64,000 nt of DNA from Bretschneidera sinensis (lineage: Eukaryota > Streptophyta > Magnoliopsida > Brassicales > Akaniaceae). The DNA is taken from contig CM043699.1 in NCBI GenBank assembly GCA_023935145.1, positions 63,344,138-63,408,137 on the forward strand, read 5' to 3'. This document shows, piece after piece, positions 43,046 to 55,800 of the stretch (its first letter is position 1; each line of letters begins with the position of its first letter). The notes under the pieces are model-generated. The model was not told the DNA's origin. It did no database searches and worked only from the letters and a program-made list of their open reading frames with translations. The translations under genes and the position numbers were made by a program.

Positions 43046-45082
43046 ATGGCAGCAAATAGCTACTCTGAGGGACACTCTTATACTAGACCACCTTTGTTCA
43101 ATGGCTCCAATTATAACTATTGGAAAAACAGAATGAAAATCTTTGTCGAAGGACAAGATTACAATCTATGGAGAATCATTGAAGAAGGACCTATAATTCC
43201 TTCAAAAGAAATAGTTATTGGAGAGACTCTTCATACAATGCCTAAACTCAAAACTGAGTACACTGACGAGGATTGTAAAAGGATATCTCTCAATAGCAGA
43301 GCAACAAGTATGTTACATTGTGCATTAGATATTTCTGAATATAATAAAATATCTACATGCGTTTCTGCTAAAGAGATATGGGATAAATTACAAGTCACAT
43401 ATGAAGAAACTAGTGAAGTAAAAAAGTCAAAAATTTAAATGCTAATTTCTGAGTATGAATCCTTTAAAATGTCTCCTGACGAAACTATTTCTGAAATGCA
43501 CTCACGGTTCACCATTATTATAAATGGTTTAAAACTGCTTGGTAAGAATATTGAGGAGGTTGAACTAACTAGAAATATCTTGAGATCTCTACTACCATAA
43601 TGGAAACCAAAGAGGACAGCCATACAGGAGGCCAAAAATCTTGATAAACTGGATTTTGAGACACTACTTGGATCATTATTGAAGTATGAGATGAAAGAAA
43701 TGACTCTCATCGTCAATAATGATGAGAAGAAGAAAAAGTATATTGCTCTCAAGGCTTCTATGAGTAGCAAAGAAATGGAATCAGAAAAAGAAGCTGAGAG
43801 CAGCGAGGAAGATGGTGAAATGGCATTGATCACCAAACGATTTCACAGGTTCTTGAAGAAAAGCAAGAAACCTTACACAAAAGATCCCACTCCGAAAAGG
43901 GAACCGCTTATGTGCTACGGCTGCAAGAAGCCCGGTCACATTAGAGCTGATTGTCCAGTTTCAAACAAACCATACAAGGGTTTCAAAAAGAAAGCCATCG
44001 TAGCAACTACCTGGAGCGATGACCAAGAAGATGAGTCATCAGACAAAGAAATCGGATACGAGGAAATTACCAACCTTTGTTTGATGGCAATCGACGATGA
44101 AAGTGAGGTAACATCTTCTTCTTCTTCTTCTAAAAATAATATTGTGAGTAGTAGTGAAGAATTGCTAGAAGTAATAAATGAAATGCATGAGGAATTGAAG
44201 AAATTTGATTCTAGAAATTCTGTTATCAAGAAAGAGGTATCATCTCTCTCTAAAGAGATGATAAGTCTTAGAGAAGAAAAAGAAAAATTATCATCTTTAC
44301 TGTATGATTCTTCTCAAGATTTTCTCAAAGATGAAAATGAAAATTTGAAAAATAAAATTTCTGAATTGAATAGCACTATATCAAGACTTATGTTTGGTAA
44401 AGAAAAACTTGATGAAGTGCTTTCTTCCCAAAGATTAAGTGGAGGAAAATCTGGTTTAGGATACTCTCCTTTAGGAAAGCAAAAATCAAAAGAAAGCTTA
44501 TTCATGAAAGCTTCATGTGTAAGTGAAGCCTCTACTTCAAGAAACCCTAGCAAGATTAAAAGCACTCCCTCATTAAATGCTAGGAATTCAAATGTTCATA
44601 CAAAAATGAAGCAACATAGAAATACACATGCTTATATGTATGCTCACTCTAGAAATGCTTATACACATCCTAGAAATAACCAACATGTATATAATCAACA
44701 TATGAACTCTGCACATGCTCATCCTAGGAATTACCATCATGGTTATCCTAGAAATAATTTGCATACATATGCTAGCATATATCCTAGAATGCATCATCAT
44801 TCATTTTCTGGAAATGACATGCATTTTCATACTCCTTACCATAGAAACATGTATCCTAGGAACTATTATCCTAAGGGTTATAGGAATGCACATGTAAGAT
44901 ATCCTAGAAATTTTAATTACTATCATCCTAGGATTGTGCATCATCAAGATGTCCATAGATCACCATATACTGTTAAGAAAATTTGGGTTCCAAAAGGAAC
45001 CGTGTTTTCTAGGACTAACCCCGAAGGACCCAAGAAATTTTGGGTACCTAAAAGTGCTATCGTATATCCTTGTGTGATGTAG
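43046..45082 (+). pseudogene. gag of element G
   Basis: ATG at 43046 (MAANSYSEGHSYTRPPLFNG) opens a frame that continues through gag and pol with stops at 43436, 43598 and 45080. Domains: Ty1/copia gag start (NYWKNRMKIFVEGQ), UBN2-type capsid, CCHC knuckle CYGCKKPGHIRADC (about 43913-43954), acidic and coiled-coil stretch (44100-44400), then a histidine-, asparagine-, tyrosine-rich tail (44590-44960) with repeated PRN triplets. The tail is unusual; its role is unknown. The zinc knuckle is intact. Confidence 0.88.
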
Positions 45083-46720
45083 ATTTGCCTCCACACCAAG
45101 GAGAACGGTAACTGTTGGTACCTTGATAGCGGATGCTCGAAGCACATGACCGGTGATAAAAGCGTATTCAAGGAGTTAACTCTAAGAGATGGTGGACTTG
45201 TGACCATTGGAGACAATACTAAAATAAAGATCATCGGGCATGGAAAAGTCGGTAATGATTTCTCAACCTTAGATAATGTATTGCTAGTATAAGGCCTTAA
45301 GCCAAATTTACTTAGCATTAGTCAATTATGTGACAAAGGATACAAAGTCACATTTGAGACCTCTCATTGTCTAGTTATAGACATCAAGAGTAACAAGATC
45401 AAATTCATTGGCCATAGACATGAAAATGTCTACATAGTTGATTTGAAATCCTTACATTCTGAAAATGAAAAATGTTTTCCTGCTTTTAGTGAAAATCCAT
45501 GGCTATGACATAGAAGGCTTGATCGTGTAAACATGAACTTGCTAAAAATCGTTTCAAGAAAAGATTTAGTTATTGAACTTCCTAAAATCAATTTTGAAAA
45601 AGACAAAGTATGCAATGCTTGTCAAATGGGAAAACAAACTAGGATTCCTTTTAAAGTAAAAAATGTAGTCTCAACTACTAGACCTTTGGAACTTTTGCAT
45701 ATGGACTTATTTGGTCCAATTAGTACCATTAGTCTAGGTGGCCATCAATATGCTTTTGTTATTGTTGATGACTATTCAAGATATACCTTTGTTATTTTTA
45801 TTGCTTACAAGGATGAAGCTTTCAAAGGATTTGAAAAGTTTTGCAAAAAGGTACAAAATGAAAAAGGAATTTGTATTTCAAGCATAAAAAGTGATCATGG
45901 CAAATAATTTGAAAATCAAAGCTTTTTAAAATTTTGTGATGAAAATGGAATTAATCACAATTTTTCAGCTCCTAGAACTCCTCAACAAAATGGAGTTGTT
46001 GAGAGGAAGAATAGAGTTCTAGAAGAATTTTCAAGAACTATGCTTTGTGAAAATAGTTTACCAAAATACTTTTGGACTGAAGCCGTGAATACTTCTTGCT
46101 ATATCTTAAATAGAATTTTGATAAGGCCTCTGCTTGATAAAACTCCATATGAACTATGGAAAGGGAGAAAGCCCAATATTTCCTATTTTCGTGCTTTTGG
46201 TAGTAAATGTTTCATCTTAAATAACAATAAAACTAACTTGGATAAATTTGATTCTAAGACCGATGAAGGAATATTTTTAGGATATTCAACTTCTAGTAAG
46301 GCTTATAGAGCTTTCAATAAGAGAACTCTAATAGTAGAAGAATCTGTACATGTAACTATTGATGAATCTAACCCAATGAGTAGTAGAGAAGTTTCCTTTA
46401 AAGATGATGCAGATTTTATTCCAAGAATGGAAACTCCTACTCCTATTGTTGACCCAAAAGAGAGTTCACCTCAAGCAAATGAAGAGATGAAAACTCCCAA
46501 TTTGGACCAACCATCCTCAAGTCAACAAGAGGAAAGTCTACCCAAAAATTGGAGGTATGTAAATTATCATCCAATTGATCAAGTGATTGGTGATCCTTCA
46601 CAAGGGGTAAGAACTCGCTCTTCTATTAGAAATATTTGCAATTTTGTAGCTTATCTATCTCAAGTAGAACCTAAGACATTTATAGAAGCTGAAAAAGATA
46701 ATGATTGGATAATTGCAATG
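45083..46720 (+). pseudogene. Protease and integrase of element G
   Basis: Same frame as gag. Protease: WYLDSGCSKHMTGD near 45115, active triad kept. The pre-integrase region (KPNLLSISQLCDKGYKV) contains stops at 45290 and 45506. Integrase: zinc-binding cysteines (VCNACQMGKQ), core LHMDLFGPIS, VDDYSRYTFV, SIKSDHGK, stop at 45905, PQQNGVVERKNR; the D, D, E catalytic residues are visible. C-terminal ends near 46400, followed by a variable linker. Confidence 0.88.
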
Positions 46721-48204
46721 TAGGAAGAGATAAATCAATTTGAGAGAAACAATGTTTGGAAACTAATTCCAAGACCTAAAGATCATTCAATAATTGGAAC
46801 TAAATGAGTTTATAGAAATAAAATGGATGAAAATGGTATAGTAACTAGAAATAAGGCTAGACTAGTTGCTAAGGGATATAATCAAGAAGAAGGAATAGAC
46901 TTTGATGAAACCTATGCTCCCGTAGCTAGATTAGAAGCTATTCGATTGTTATTAGCCTTTGCATGCTTTAATAAATTCAAGCTATTTCAAATGGATGTGA
47001 AAAGTGCATTTTTAAATGGCTTTATAGAAGAAGAGGTTTATGTTGAACAACCTCTTGGATTTGAAAATCCTAGTCTTCCAAATCATGTCTTCAAGCTTTC
47101 TAAAGCTCTATATGGGTTGAAGTAAGCTCCAAGAGCATGGTATGAAAGACTAAGTAAATTTTTGATTAACAATGATTTTGTAAGAGGTAGAGTAGACACA
47201 ACTCTCTTCACAAAAACTCATAAAAATGACACTTTGATAGTTCAAATATATGTTGATGATATTATATTTGGTGCTATTAATGAGTCTATGTGTCAAGAGT
47301 TTGCAAAGTGCATGCAAGGTGAATTTGAAATGAGCATGATGGGAGAACTTACCTACTTCCTTGGACTTCAAATCAAGCAACTAAATGGAGGCATCTTCAT
47401 CAATCAACATAAGTACATTAAGGACCTACTAAAGAGGTTCGGGATGGAAAGCTCAAAGCCACTTGGAACGCCTATGAGCACAACTACTAAACTTGATCTT
47501 GATGAAGAAGGTAAAACTGTAGATTCTAAATATTATAGAAGCATGATAAGTGCTTTACTTTATTTGACTGCAAGTAGACCTGATAAAATGTTCAGTGTAT
47601 GTATGTGTGCTAGATTTCAGGCTAATCTTAAGGAATCACATGTAGTTGCAGTAAAAAGAATCCTTAGATATCTACAAGGAACCCAAACCATAGGATTATG
47701 GTACTCTAGAGATTCATCTTTTGAACTTGTAAGTTATTCAGATACTGATTTTGCTGGATGTAGGTTAGATAGAAAAAGCACAAGTGGTACATGCCAATTC
47801 TTAGGAGCTATGTTAACCTCTTGGTTTTCCAAGAAACAAAATTCCGTTGCACTATCAACCGCCGAGGCGGAATCCGTTGCACCTGGAAGTTGTTGTGCCC
47901 AAGTATTATGGATGAAACAACAACTAGAAGACTATGACATGAACCTCAAAATATTCCAATATTTTGTGATAATGCTAGTGCTATCAACCTAACCAAGAAC
48001 CCTATTCAGCACTCTAGAACAAAACATATAGAAATAAGACATCATTTCTTAAGAGACCATGCTCAAAAAGGTGACATAAGACTAGAATTCATACCTTCAA
48101 TAGATCAAATAGCTGACATTCTTATAAAACCTCTAGGTGAAGCTAGTTTCTGTAAGATAAGAATGTTAATGGGATTGCTGGATTATGATAAACTGAATAT
48201 CTGA
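46721..48204 (+). pseudogene. Reverse transcriptase and RNase H of element G
   Basis: Same frame, with stops at 46721, 46805 and 47123. [57 protein letters not shown] and the catalytic YVDDIIFG near 47249, intact. RNase H: YSDTDFAGCRLDRKSTSGTC, ALSTAEAESVA. A single-base frameshift near 47946 is the first indel in gag-pol; the rest (about 47950-48204, ending GLLDYDKLNI) reads in the next frame. Copia order (integrase before RT) and the following extra ORF fit the SIRE lineage. Confidence 0.9.
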
Positions 48205-48339
48205 TTGCTTCATAATTCATCATTTACATGTTTGACATCTAGTGAAAGAGTATTAATTCTTGTTTAAATATCTCTCTCACTCAAGATGTCATAGATAAAC
48301 AAATTTCGTGCTATATTTCAAGACTGAAAATTTTCATAA

Positions 48340-48640
48340 GGGTCCAGTCGACTGGTGAATCTATACCAGACGACTGGTAAGTCACTGCTCTTTCATCTAG
48401 TCGACTGGTAAGTTTGACCCAGTCGACTGGTAAGTCTCTGTCTCTTCTTCAAGACGATTGGTAAATCCTGTCCAGAAGTCTGGTATCTGTAGACCCTGTT
48501 TGTAGCCAATTTTTGAAAATCAGTTGTCATCCAGTCAACTGGTCAATTCAATCCAGTCGATTGATATCTTACTGTCAGTTCACCCAGTCGACTGGTATGG
48601 AAACTGTTCATCTTTCCAAAGCTACCCAGTCGACTGGTAT
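48340..48640. repeat. CCAGTCGACTGG palindrome cluster after pol
   Basis: Exact copies at 48344-48355, about 48418-48429, about 48580-48591 and 48626-48637, with several near copies. It is the same 12-mer as in both LTRs, here in the 665-bp gap between pol and the third ORF. Confidence 0.9.
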
Positions 48641-48868
48641 CGCGATTCTATATAAGGGACTGTTTATTTTTTCTGATTTTTTACGCCATTTTCGAGCACC
48701 CCTGTTTTCTCTCTCTAGAAAAATTCACCATTTTGATCCAAAAACCATCCAAACTTCATCTAAACACACCGATCCACTCATTCACAAAGAGATTTTTGAC
48801 TTTCTACGGTTAAAATCTCTTATTTTCACCAAAATCTTTTTTACCTAAAAACTCATTTTTTCTTCAAA

Positions 48869-50130
48869 ATGAGCGATAAGATTCGTGTAAAATTCACAAC
48901 AAGTGGACCTAATGTGCCTAAAAAGCCAAGGTCTTCAAAATCTTCGGCATCGGAGTCGCGAGGAAAGGGAGCAACGGGCTCATCTAGCAGAACGCCCAGA
49001 ACAGAGTTGGAGGAAACCCTGTTTTCCAGTCCGGCTGCTTATATGAGGTATAACTCCATAATCCGTAATAAGAAGATCATGACGGGTAGAATTGTTGATT
49101 TCGACTCTATTCGTCATGGAAATTTTGATATTCTACCAGCATTTAAGGCAATAAATCTGACCCCACTGGTTAGAATACATGAAAAATATTACCCGAGACT
49201 GATTCACCAGTTCTACGTGAACTTGGTGAAACCCATTCCTCTGGCTCTGAGATTCAGAACCAGAGTCAGCGGTGTGGAGTTTGAGGTCAACACTGACCTC
49301 TTGATGAGCATATTGAGAATCCCAGTAAGGGGGATTCAATGGAGTTCGGATGGATGGCCAGACAGCTTTGACGTCGAGGCGGCCTGTCAGATAGTCAGGG
49401 GAGACCCTAACTATGTGTACAGACCCACTACATTTCACACGTGTAGTAACATGCCCTCGACTCAAAGATGTTTCAGCTGATTGTCAGTTGGACCATCCAC
49501 CCTAGACTCGGGAGTCGAGGGTATCTATCTAAGATAGATACAGTATTGATTTGGTGCCTTAAATCTGGGCACTACTTCAATACTTATCCTCTGCTGCTTA
49601 CCAACATGATAAATGGTGAAGCAAGCGACTCTAGGTGTCTTCCTTACGGGATGCTCATTACGCTCATGCTCCAGCACTTCTGGGTGCCTCTGCCAGCCTC
49701 CGAGGCTCAGGATATTGGACCGACGGACATCATCAATGTCTCATCACTGAAGAAGATGGGATGTGCGGTTCGTGATGGCTTCCTCCATCCAAAAGCTGGG
49801 AAGCACTTACGGATATGAGGAGATGAGAGTGATGATGATGAGGAGGAGGAGACTGCTGCCTATGCTGATATAGACACTGACACCTGAGCACTTCCGATTG
49901 GTGACTCGAGTACTAGTCAAGCTAGATACGGAGATATACTTCAGGCTATCTCGAGCCTTCAGATGATGATGGAGTCCGGTTTCCAGTCCATGCAGTCGGA
50001 GTACCAGAGATTGAGCTCCTCCATCGACCACCTACGGGACGACTTCGAGTTACATCAAGAGAACATTGAGGGTTCCCTAGCTAAGATTAGGGAACTTCTT
50101 CGTGATGGCTCGGACTCTCCCGCTCCTTGA
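48869..50130 (+). pseudogene. Third ORF of element G (plant transposon protein-like)
   Basis: ATG at 48869 (MSDKIRVKFTTSGP...) leads a basic serine-rich start, then KIMTGRIVDFDSIRHGNFD, YYPRLIHQFYVNLVK, and a VSGVEFEVNTDLLMSIL segment, which resembles the 'putative plant transposon protein' domain (PF20167-like) found as an extra ORF in plant elements. A frame change near 49460 leads to KSGHYFNTYPLLLTNMINGE and LPYGMLITLML (49468-49818). An acidic stretch and a coiled coil (SSLQMMMESGFQSMQSEYQR) end at 50128-50130. SIRE elements often carry an env-like ORF here; I see no signal peptide or membrane segment. Confidence 0.65.
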
Positions 50131-50770
50131 GTTTTTGTTTTTCTTATTATGTACTTAGGGTTTTCCAGCTCTTACCACATAGCACGGACATATTTTGTAT
50201 TATTTTGTCTTAGTTATGGCTCTATGAAGCCCGTTCTTGTATTGAATTTTTATATATGATGTTATGTTTCTATTAGCCATATTTCATATATCTATTTACA
50301 TCATTTGTGATATGTTTGCATAGTTTTAAACTGCTTTTATTCACGAAAATGCTATTAAACTGATAATGCTTGTATGAAAACTTCCGGTTCTTCCCGGGAA
50401 GGCTTTCGAAATCCGAATGAATCCAAAATTTCGTATTCATGTTTGTTTAATCATTCTCTAGATGACTGTAGTGGTTAAGTAGTTTATTTTTTGATTTCTG
50501 GCCCCTTTGATTGCTGTTATCAAAACGGGGGAGAAAAATGAGAAAAACTAAGTAAAAGAAACCAATGCATAGATTTAGGGGGAGCACTGCTCCAAAACTT
50601 ATTATTTGATTGGTTGAGTTAATTGTGGTTGGTTGAAATATATATATGAACTGCGTTTGTCTGTTTACAGGGTGGTTTTATTCGAAAAACAGAGGAGACT
50701 CTGCCCGATTTTTTGTAAAAATCAAACACTTAGCCTTTTTATCTGTTTTCTCATCATTAGTTTTGTCATC

Positions 50771-50787
50771 ATCAAAAAGGGGGAGAT
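50771..50787 (+). other. Polypurine tract of element G
   Basis: ATCAAAAAGGGGGAGAT directly before the 3' LTR, the usual Ty1/copia tract. Confidence 0.9.
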
Positions 50788-51940
50788 TGTTGACCCTCAC
50801 CCGTATTTTAATGAAGACAAAACACAACTGTTATTATACTAACTAAGTGTAGTAAGCAACAAAAGCGTTCAACCAAGGATCAAAGTTCAAGAACTCAAGC
50901 CGAATCAAAGTATCAAGTGAAGACTGAAGAACTAGTATAGGTTTAAGGTTTTAGAACCAATGTAAGTCTCACTTATACACTGTAATAGCTTGTTCAATGG
51001 CTCGAACAAAAAAGGTTTTCTAAACCGAATGTTTTAAAACAAACGTTTTAAATTAAAACAAAAAAACTGGGTTGGAAGACAACCCAGTCGACTAGGTACA
51101 TATACCAGTCGACTAGTATTTGAGACAGTAGGTATCTAGTCGACTGGGTCATTCATACCAGTCGACTGGTAAAACGGACAGTGAGTCCCCAATCGACTAG
51201 ATGAAATATACCAGAAGGTCTGAAAACATGATTTTTTCAAGTGAACCCAGTCGACTGGTATCACGACCCAGTCGACTGGTAGTTCAAAAATATGACCGTT
51301 GGACTCCAAATATGAACGTTTTAAAGCAAATCTTTTTCAAATTAAAGTCCTAACGGTCATATTATTTGATTGCTATATAAACTCATTCAATTGAGCATTC
51401 AATAACAAGTTGCATACATTCAAAAAGAGTTGATATCACACAATCAAGTTTTTATACTCTTGAAAAAAAAAAGCTTTGAAATATTCTTATTGAGCCATTC
51501 TTCAAGCTTTACTTTGAAAGAGAGACATTATTCAGTTGTATAAGCTTCTATTAGTTGCTTCTCTACTATTTACTTTACATCATCTTTGTAAAGGGATTAT
51601 TTCCGAAAGGAATGGGATTACTTCCGAGAGGAAGGGGATAGCTTCCGAGAGGAAGGGATTGTAAAGTTTGTACAACACCGGAAAAGTTGTACGACTAAGT
51701 TACTTAGTGGATTACTTCAATGAGTTCCTTGAAGAGAGTGAACGTAGGGTCGGAACGAATCCGATATTGCCGAACCACTATAATCTGAGTTTGCATCATC
51801 TTCTCTCTAAACTCTTTATTTACAGTACATTACTTGTTTTAGTTGTTTGCTGCTTATTCGTTTTTATAAACTTGTATTAATTCCGCAAAAAGTTTTAAAA
51901 ACCTAATTCACCCCCTCTTGGGTTGAAACCTCGATCTACA
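50788..51940 (+). mobile_element. 3' LTR of element G
   Basis: 1153 bp, same ends as 41817-42990, followed by GGGGG (51941-51945). TATATAAA at 51374-51381. Compared with the 5' LTR it lacks a stretch of about 17 bp in the palindrome cluster and differs mainly by transitions, so the insertion is fairly recent. The gap 50131-50770 between the third ORF and the tract holds no gene. Confidence 0.95.
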
Positions 51941-51945
51941 GGGGG

Positions 51946-52640
51946 TATACTTGCTTTAAAAAAATTCATGAAATTTGGCTTGATTAATTTTTTTGATAGA
52001 ATTTTAATAAGAAAATGACTTATTTGAGTTCATTCTTACATTTCAGCAGGGGAAATTGATTTTATTTTCTTTAACTTCAATGAAATATCTTCTAAAAAAA
52101 AAATTCAATGAGATATACACATTTCATTTGCACCAGTCGAAAAGAAAAAAGCTAGATAAGGCAAATTAATCCAAAGATTACAATTTTTAAATATAAATTA
52201 TTGAAAAAAATATAGATTTATTGAAAATAACCGACGAACAAAAAGAAATTGAAAATTGTGGTCGACACATTTTTGAAACATCCATGACCCCATGAACTTA
52301 CTTTCCTGAAAAGTAGGGTGGTCATCACCTTGGTTGAAATTCACAGGTATGTCTTTGCTTCTGAAAAAGTCACCCAACTGCTGCCTTTGACAGAACAAGA
52401 AACAATCAGGGGTACTTTTATCATTTTATTACCCCAAATTATTATTATTATTATTTTTATAAAAAATGAAATTACAAATGAGAGAGAAAAAGGGGCACAT
52501 AAGAGAGAGATATACGTTAGTTTTGAGTGTGACCCACTTTGTAGACAGAAAACACCCAACCCAAATAATTTGGTTTTCTCTGTGTTGTGTGTGTAAGTTC
52601 TATTTTTGCCTCTTTCTTCCTGTTAATTTTATCATGCTGT
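51946..52640. other. Intergenic region upstream of the WEB gene
   Basis: AT-rich, with (TTA) runs near 52441-52460 and no gene. Element G ends about 880 bp before the start codon, so its 3' LTR and this stretch form the far upstream region of the gene. Confidence 0.6.
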
Positions 52641-52646
52641 TATATA
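52641..52646 (+). promoter_or_regulatory. TATA-like box of the WEB gene
   Basis: TATATA 179 bp before the start codon, followed by a CT-rich leader (52740-52800) typical of plant 5' untranslated regions. The transcription start is not determined. Confidence 0.45.
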
Positions 52647-52824
52647 CTAGAATAAACTATCTCCTGATCTGAAGAACAAAAGCCCACGTTTTACATTTCA
52701 CATATCAAGTCCTACAATGTCAGTAATTTAGCAGCAATTCCTCATTTATCACATTTCTCCTGTTTCTCTTTCACTTGTCTCTTCTACAACAACATCAATA
52801 TCTGCTTCAATCTGAATAACTACA

Positions 52825-55800
52825 ATGGCTTACAAATCCAAGTGAGTACACTCACTTACTGTCTACGTTCTCTCTCTCTCTAACATTTCCTTTTTCTCTC
52901 TGGGATTTCCTTCTAGCTTTAGATCTGACTTTTTAATTTTTTATTGTCGGGGTCATATTAATTCATTGAACTTTGAGATTTCTTTTATCTAATTCGTAAA
53001 TTGGTAAATTTAATTGTCTGATTAGTGGGTTGGATCTACTATTTGTTGGTGTTTTTATGCTTCATCATTGTAATTTAAAGTGTAATTTTCCCCAAACTTC
53101 CCACTTTATGTACTTTTTTTACGCTATTAGTATTCCTTTCTGGCCAATTTTGATTTTTTGATATAGTTTTTCAAGTGGGTTTTACTTGGTTTTATCTTTC
53201 CTAATCCTGATGTTAAGATCTTTGTTCACAAGCGTTGTCTTGTTCTTTGCTTTATGGTCTGGATTTCTTCTTGGACCATTTTTCCCTAATCAAAGACATA
53301 CATACATACATACGTACATAAATAAATATATAAAAAATGTATTTCTTGTTAAATTATGTGTAAAGTTCCCATATTTGGCCTGGATCCATCTATTTTGTTC
53401 CGTTGTTTGATACTTCATTTCAGTGTGTTATATTTAAGCATGGATTTGCGATCGTTATTGATCATGTAATGAAATTATGATACTTGGAACTTAAATCAGA
53501 TCTGGTTTGTCTGAAACTCCGAGCAAAGCGTCACCAGCAACTCCTAGAGTTAGTAAACTAAGCAGGGCAGTGACTAAATCAGAACATGACTCACCCTCTT
53601 CCCTGCATAATTCACGCCTTTCGGTTGATCGCTCCCCAAGATCCGTTAACTCAAAGCCCAGCATTGATCGTCGATCACCTAAAGTTGCTACCCCACCTGA
53701 AGTAAGTGTTAACTTACGTTTTATAAAATTTTATTGCATTTCATCTTCAACATTGTAGAGAATGTTTGGTTCTGTTTCGAAAGGAGCATTTTCAAACTTT
53801 TAGCATAAATTTTGAAAATTATAGGAGCATCAGTTTGATACAATTGTTCATATTAGATATGGGTTTCTTGTACGGAAATGGACGTTAATGCAACAAAAAG
53901 TTATTCTTGGCTTTTCTGGATATTGGGTTTTTTTTGGAATAATTTATTAAAATCAATTTTTTGATTAATTGAAATTCCGAAGGCCTTAGCTATGTAAAGT
54001 TTTCATTCTTCGCTTTTCATTAGCTTTTTATTTAAGAGATATTTTTAGGTATAGAATTTTTTAGGGTACTAAACATGTGCCCTCTATGTTTCTCCTAAAA
54101 CTAATGTAAAAGTTTGTCTGCATTTTTATTGCCATTGGTTTTTCAGAAACCCCAAACACGAGTTGTGAAGGGATCAGAATTACAGGCTCAATTGAGTCAA
54201 GTGCAGGACGATCTAAAGAAAGCGAAGGAGCATATTGAATCTATTGAGAAAGAGAAAGCGAAAGCCCTTGATGAACTGAGAGAAGCTGAGAAAGTTGTTG
54301 AAGAGGCAAATGAGAAGCTCAGAGAGGCTTTGGTGGCTCAAAAGCGAGCTGAGGAGGATTCTGAGATTGAGAAGTTCCGTGCTGTTGAGTTGGAGCAGGC
54401 AGGAATTGAAGCCGCTCATAAAAAGGAAGAGGAATGGCAGAAAGAGCTTGAATCCGTCAGGAACCAACATGCTTTGGATGTGGCTTCTCTCCTCTCTACC
54501 ACTCAGGATCTCCAGAGTGTGAAACAAGAACTTGCCTTGACTTATGATGCAAAGAATCAGGCACTGAGCCATGCTGATGATGCAACTAAGATTGCTGAGA
54601 TTCACGCCAAGAAAGTGGAGATTCTCTCGTCTGAATTGACTCGGTTGAAGGCCTTGCTTGATTCAAAGCGTGAAACAGAAATCGTCAAAAACAATGAGAT
54701 GCTGTCGAAACTTAAATCAGAGATAGATATTTTGAAACAAGAACTTGATAAAGGAAGAAGTTTCGAGGAGAAGTTGATTGAAAGAGAGGCTTCCATTGAA
54801 CAGCTTAATGTTGATCTAGAGGCTGCAAAGATGGCTGAATCTTATGCACGTAATTTAGTAGGAGAGTGGAAAGACAAAGTTGAGGAATTAGAGATGCTGG
54901 TCGAAGAAGCAAACAGGTTGGAGAGATCCGCTTCAGAATCTTTGGATTCCATCATGAAACAACTAGAGGGAAACAATGATTTATTACATGTTGCAGAATC
55001 AGAAATTGATGCTCTTAAAGAGAAGGTGGGGTTGTTGGAAATGACAATAAGAAGACAGAGAGGGGATCTCGAAGAATCTGAACATTGTGTTGATGCGGCC
55101 AAGGAAGAAATATCTAAGATGGCAAAAACGATCGATTCATTGGAGACTGAGCTTGAAACTGTGAAGGAGGAGAAAACTCAGGCTTTGACCAATGAGAAAC
55201 TTGCAGCTTCCAGTGTTCAAAGCCTGTTAAAAGAGAAACACAAACTCATAAATGAGTTGGAAAATTCTAGGGAGGAAGAGGAGAAGAGTAAGAAAGCAAT
55301 GGAAAGCCTAGCTTCGGCCTTACATGAAATTTCTGCAGAAGCGAGGGAGGCAAAAGAGAAGTTATTATCCAGTCAAGTTGAGCATGAAAATTATGAGACC
55401 CAGATAGAAGATCTGAAGTTGGTTGTGAAAACAACAAATGAGAAGTATGAAAATATGATTGATGATGCAAATCATGAGATTGATCTACTTAGAAATACTA
55501 TTGAACAATCTAAGAATGAATTCCAGAATTCTAAGTCCGAGTGGGAGCAGAAAGAACTTTATTTTATGAATTGTATAAGTAAATCAGAAGACGAAAACTC
55601 TTCTATGGAAAAAGAAATAAATAGGCTGGTAAGTTTGCTTAAACAAACAGAGGAAGAAGCTCGTGCGGCAAAGGAGGAAGAAGCGGAGATGAAGGATAGT
55701 CTGAAGGAAGTTGAAGCTGAAGTGATTTATCTGCAGGAAACTCTGGGAGAAGCAAAGGCTGAGAGCATGAAACTGAAAGAGAGTTTGTTGGATAAAGAAA

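Noticed and set aside
44588..44800. Methionine/isoleucine-rich minus-strand ORF
   Set aside because: Complement of the repeated gag tail of element G; composition is a by-product of the repeat.
54114..54146. Start codon for the long WEB exon at 54114
   Set aside because: These 11 codons are intron sequence before a good CAG acceptor; the family N-terminus is encoded by the two upstream exons.
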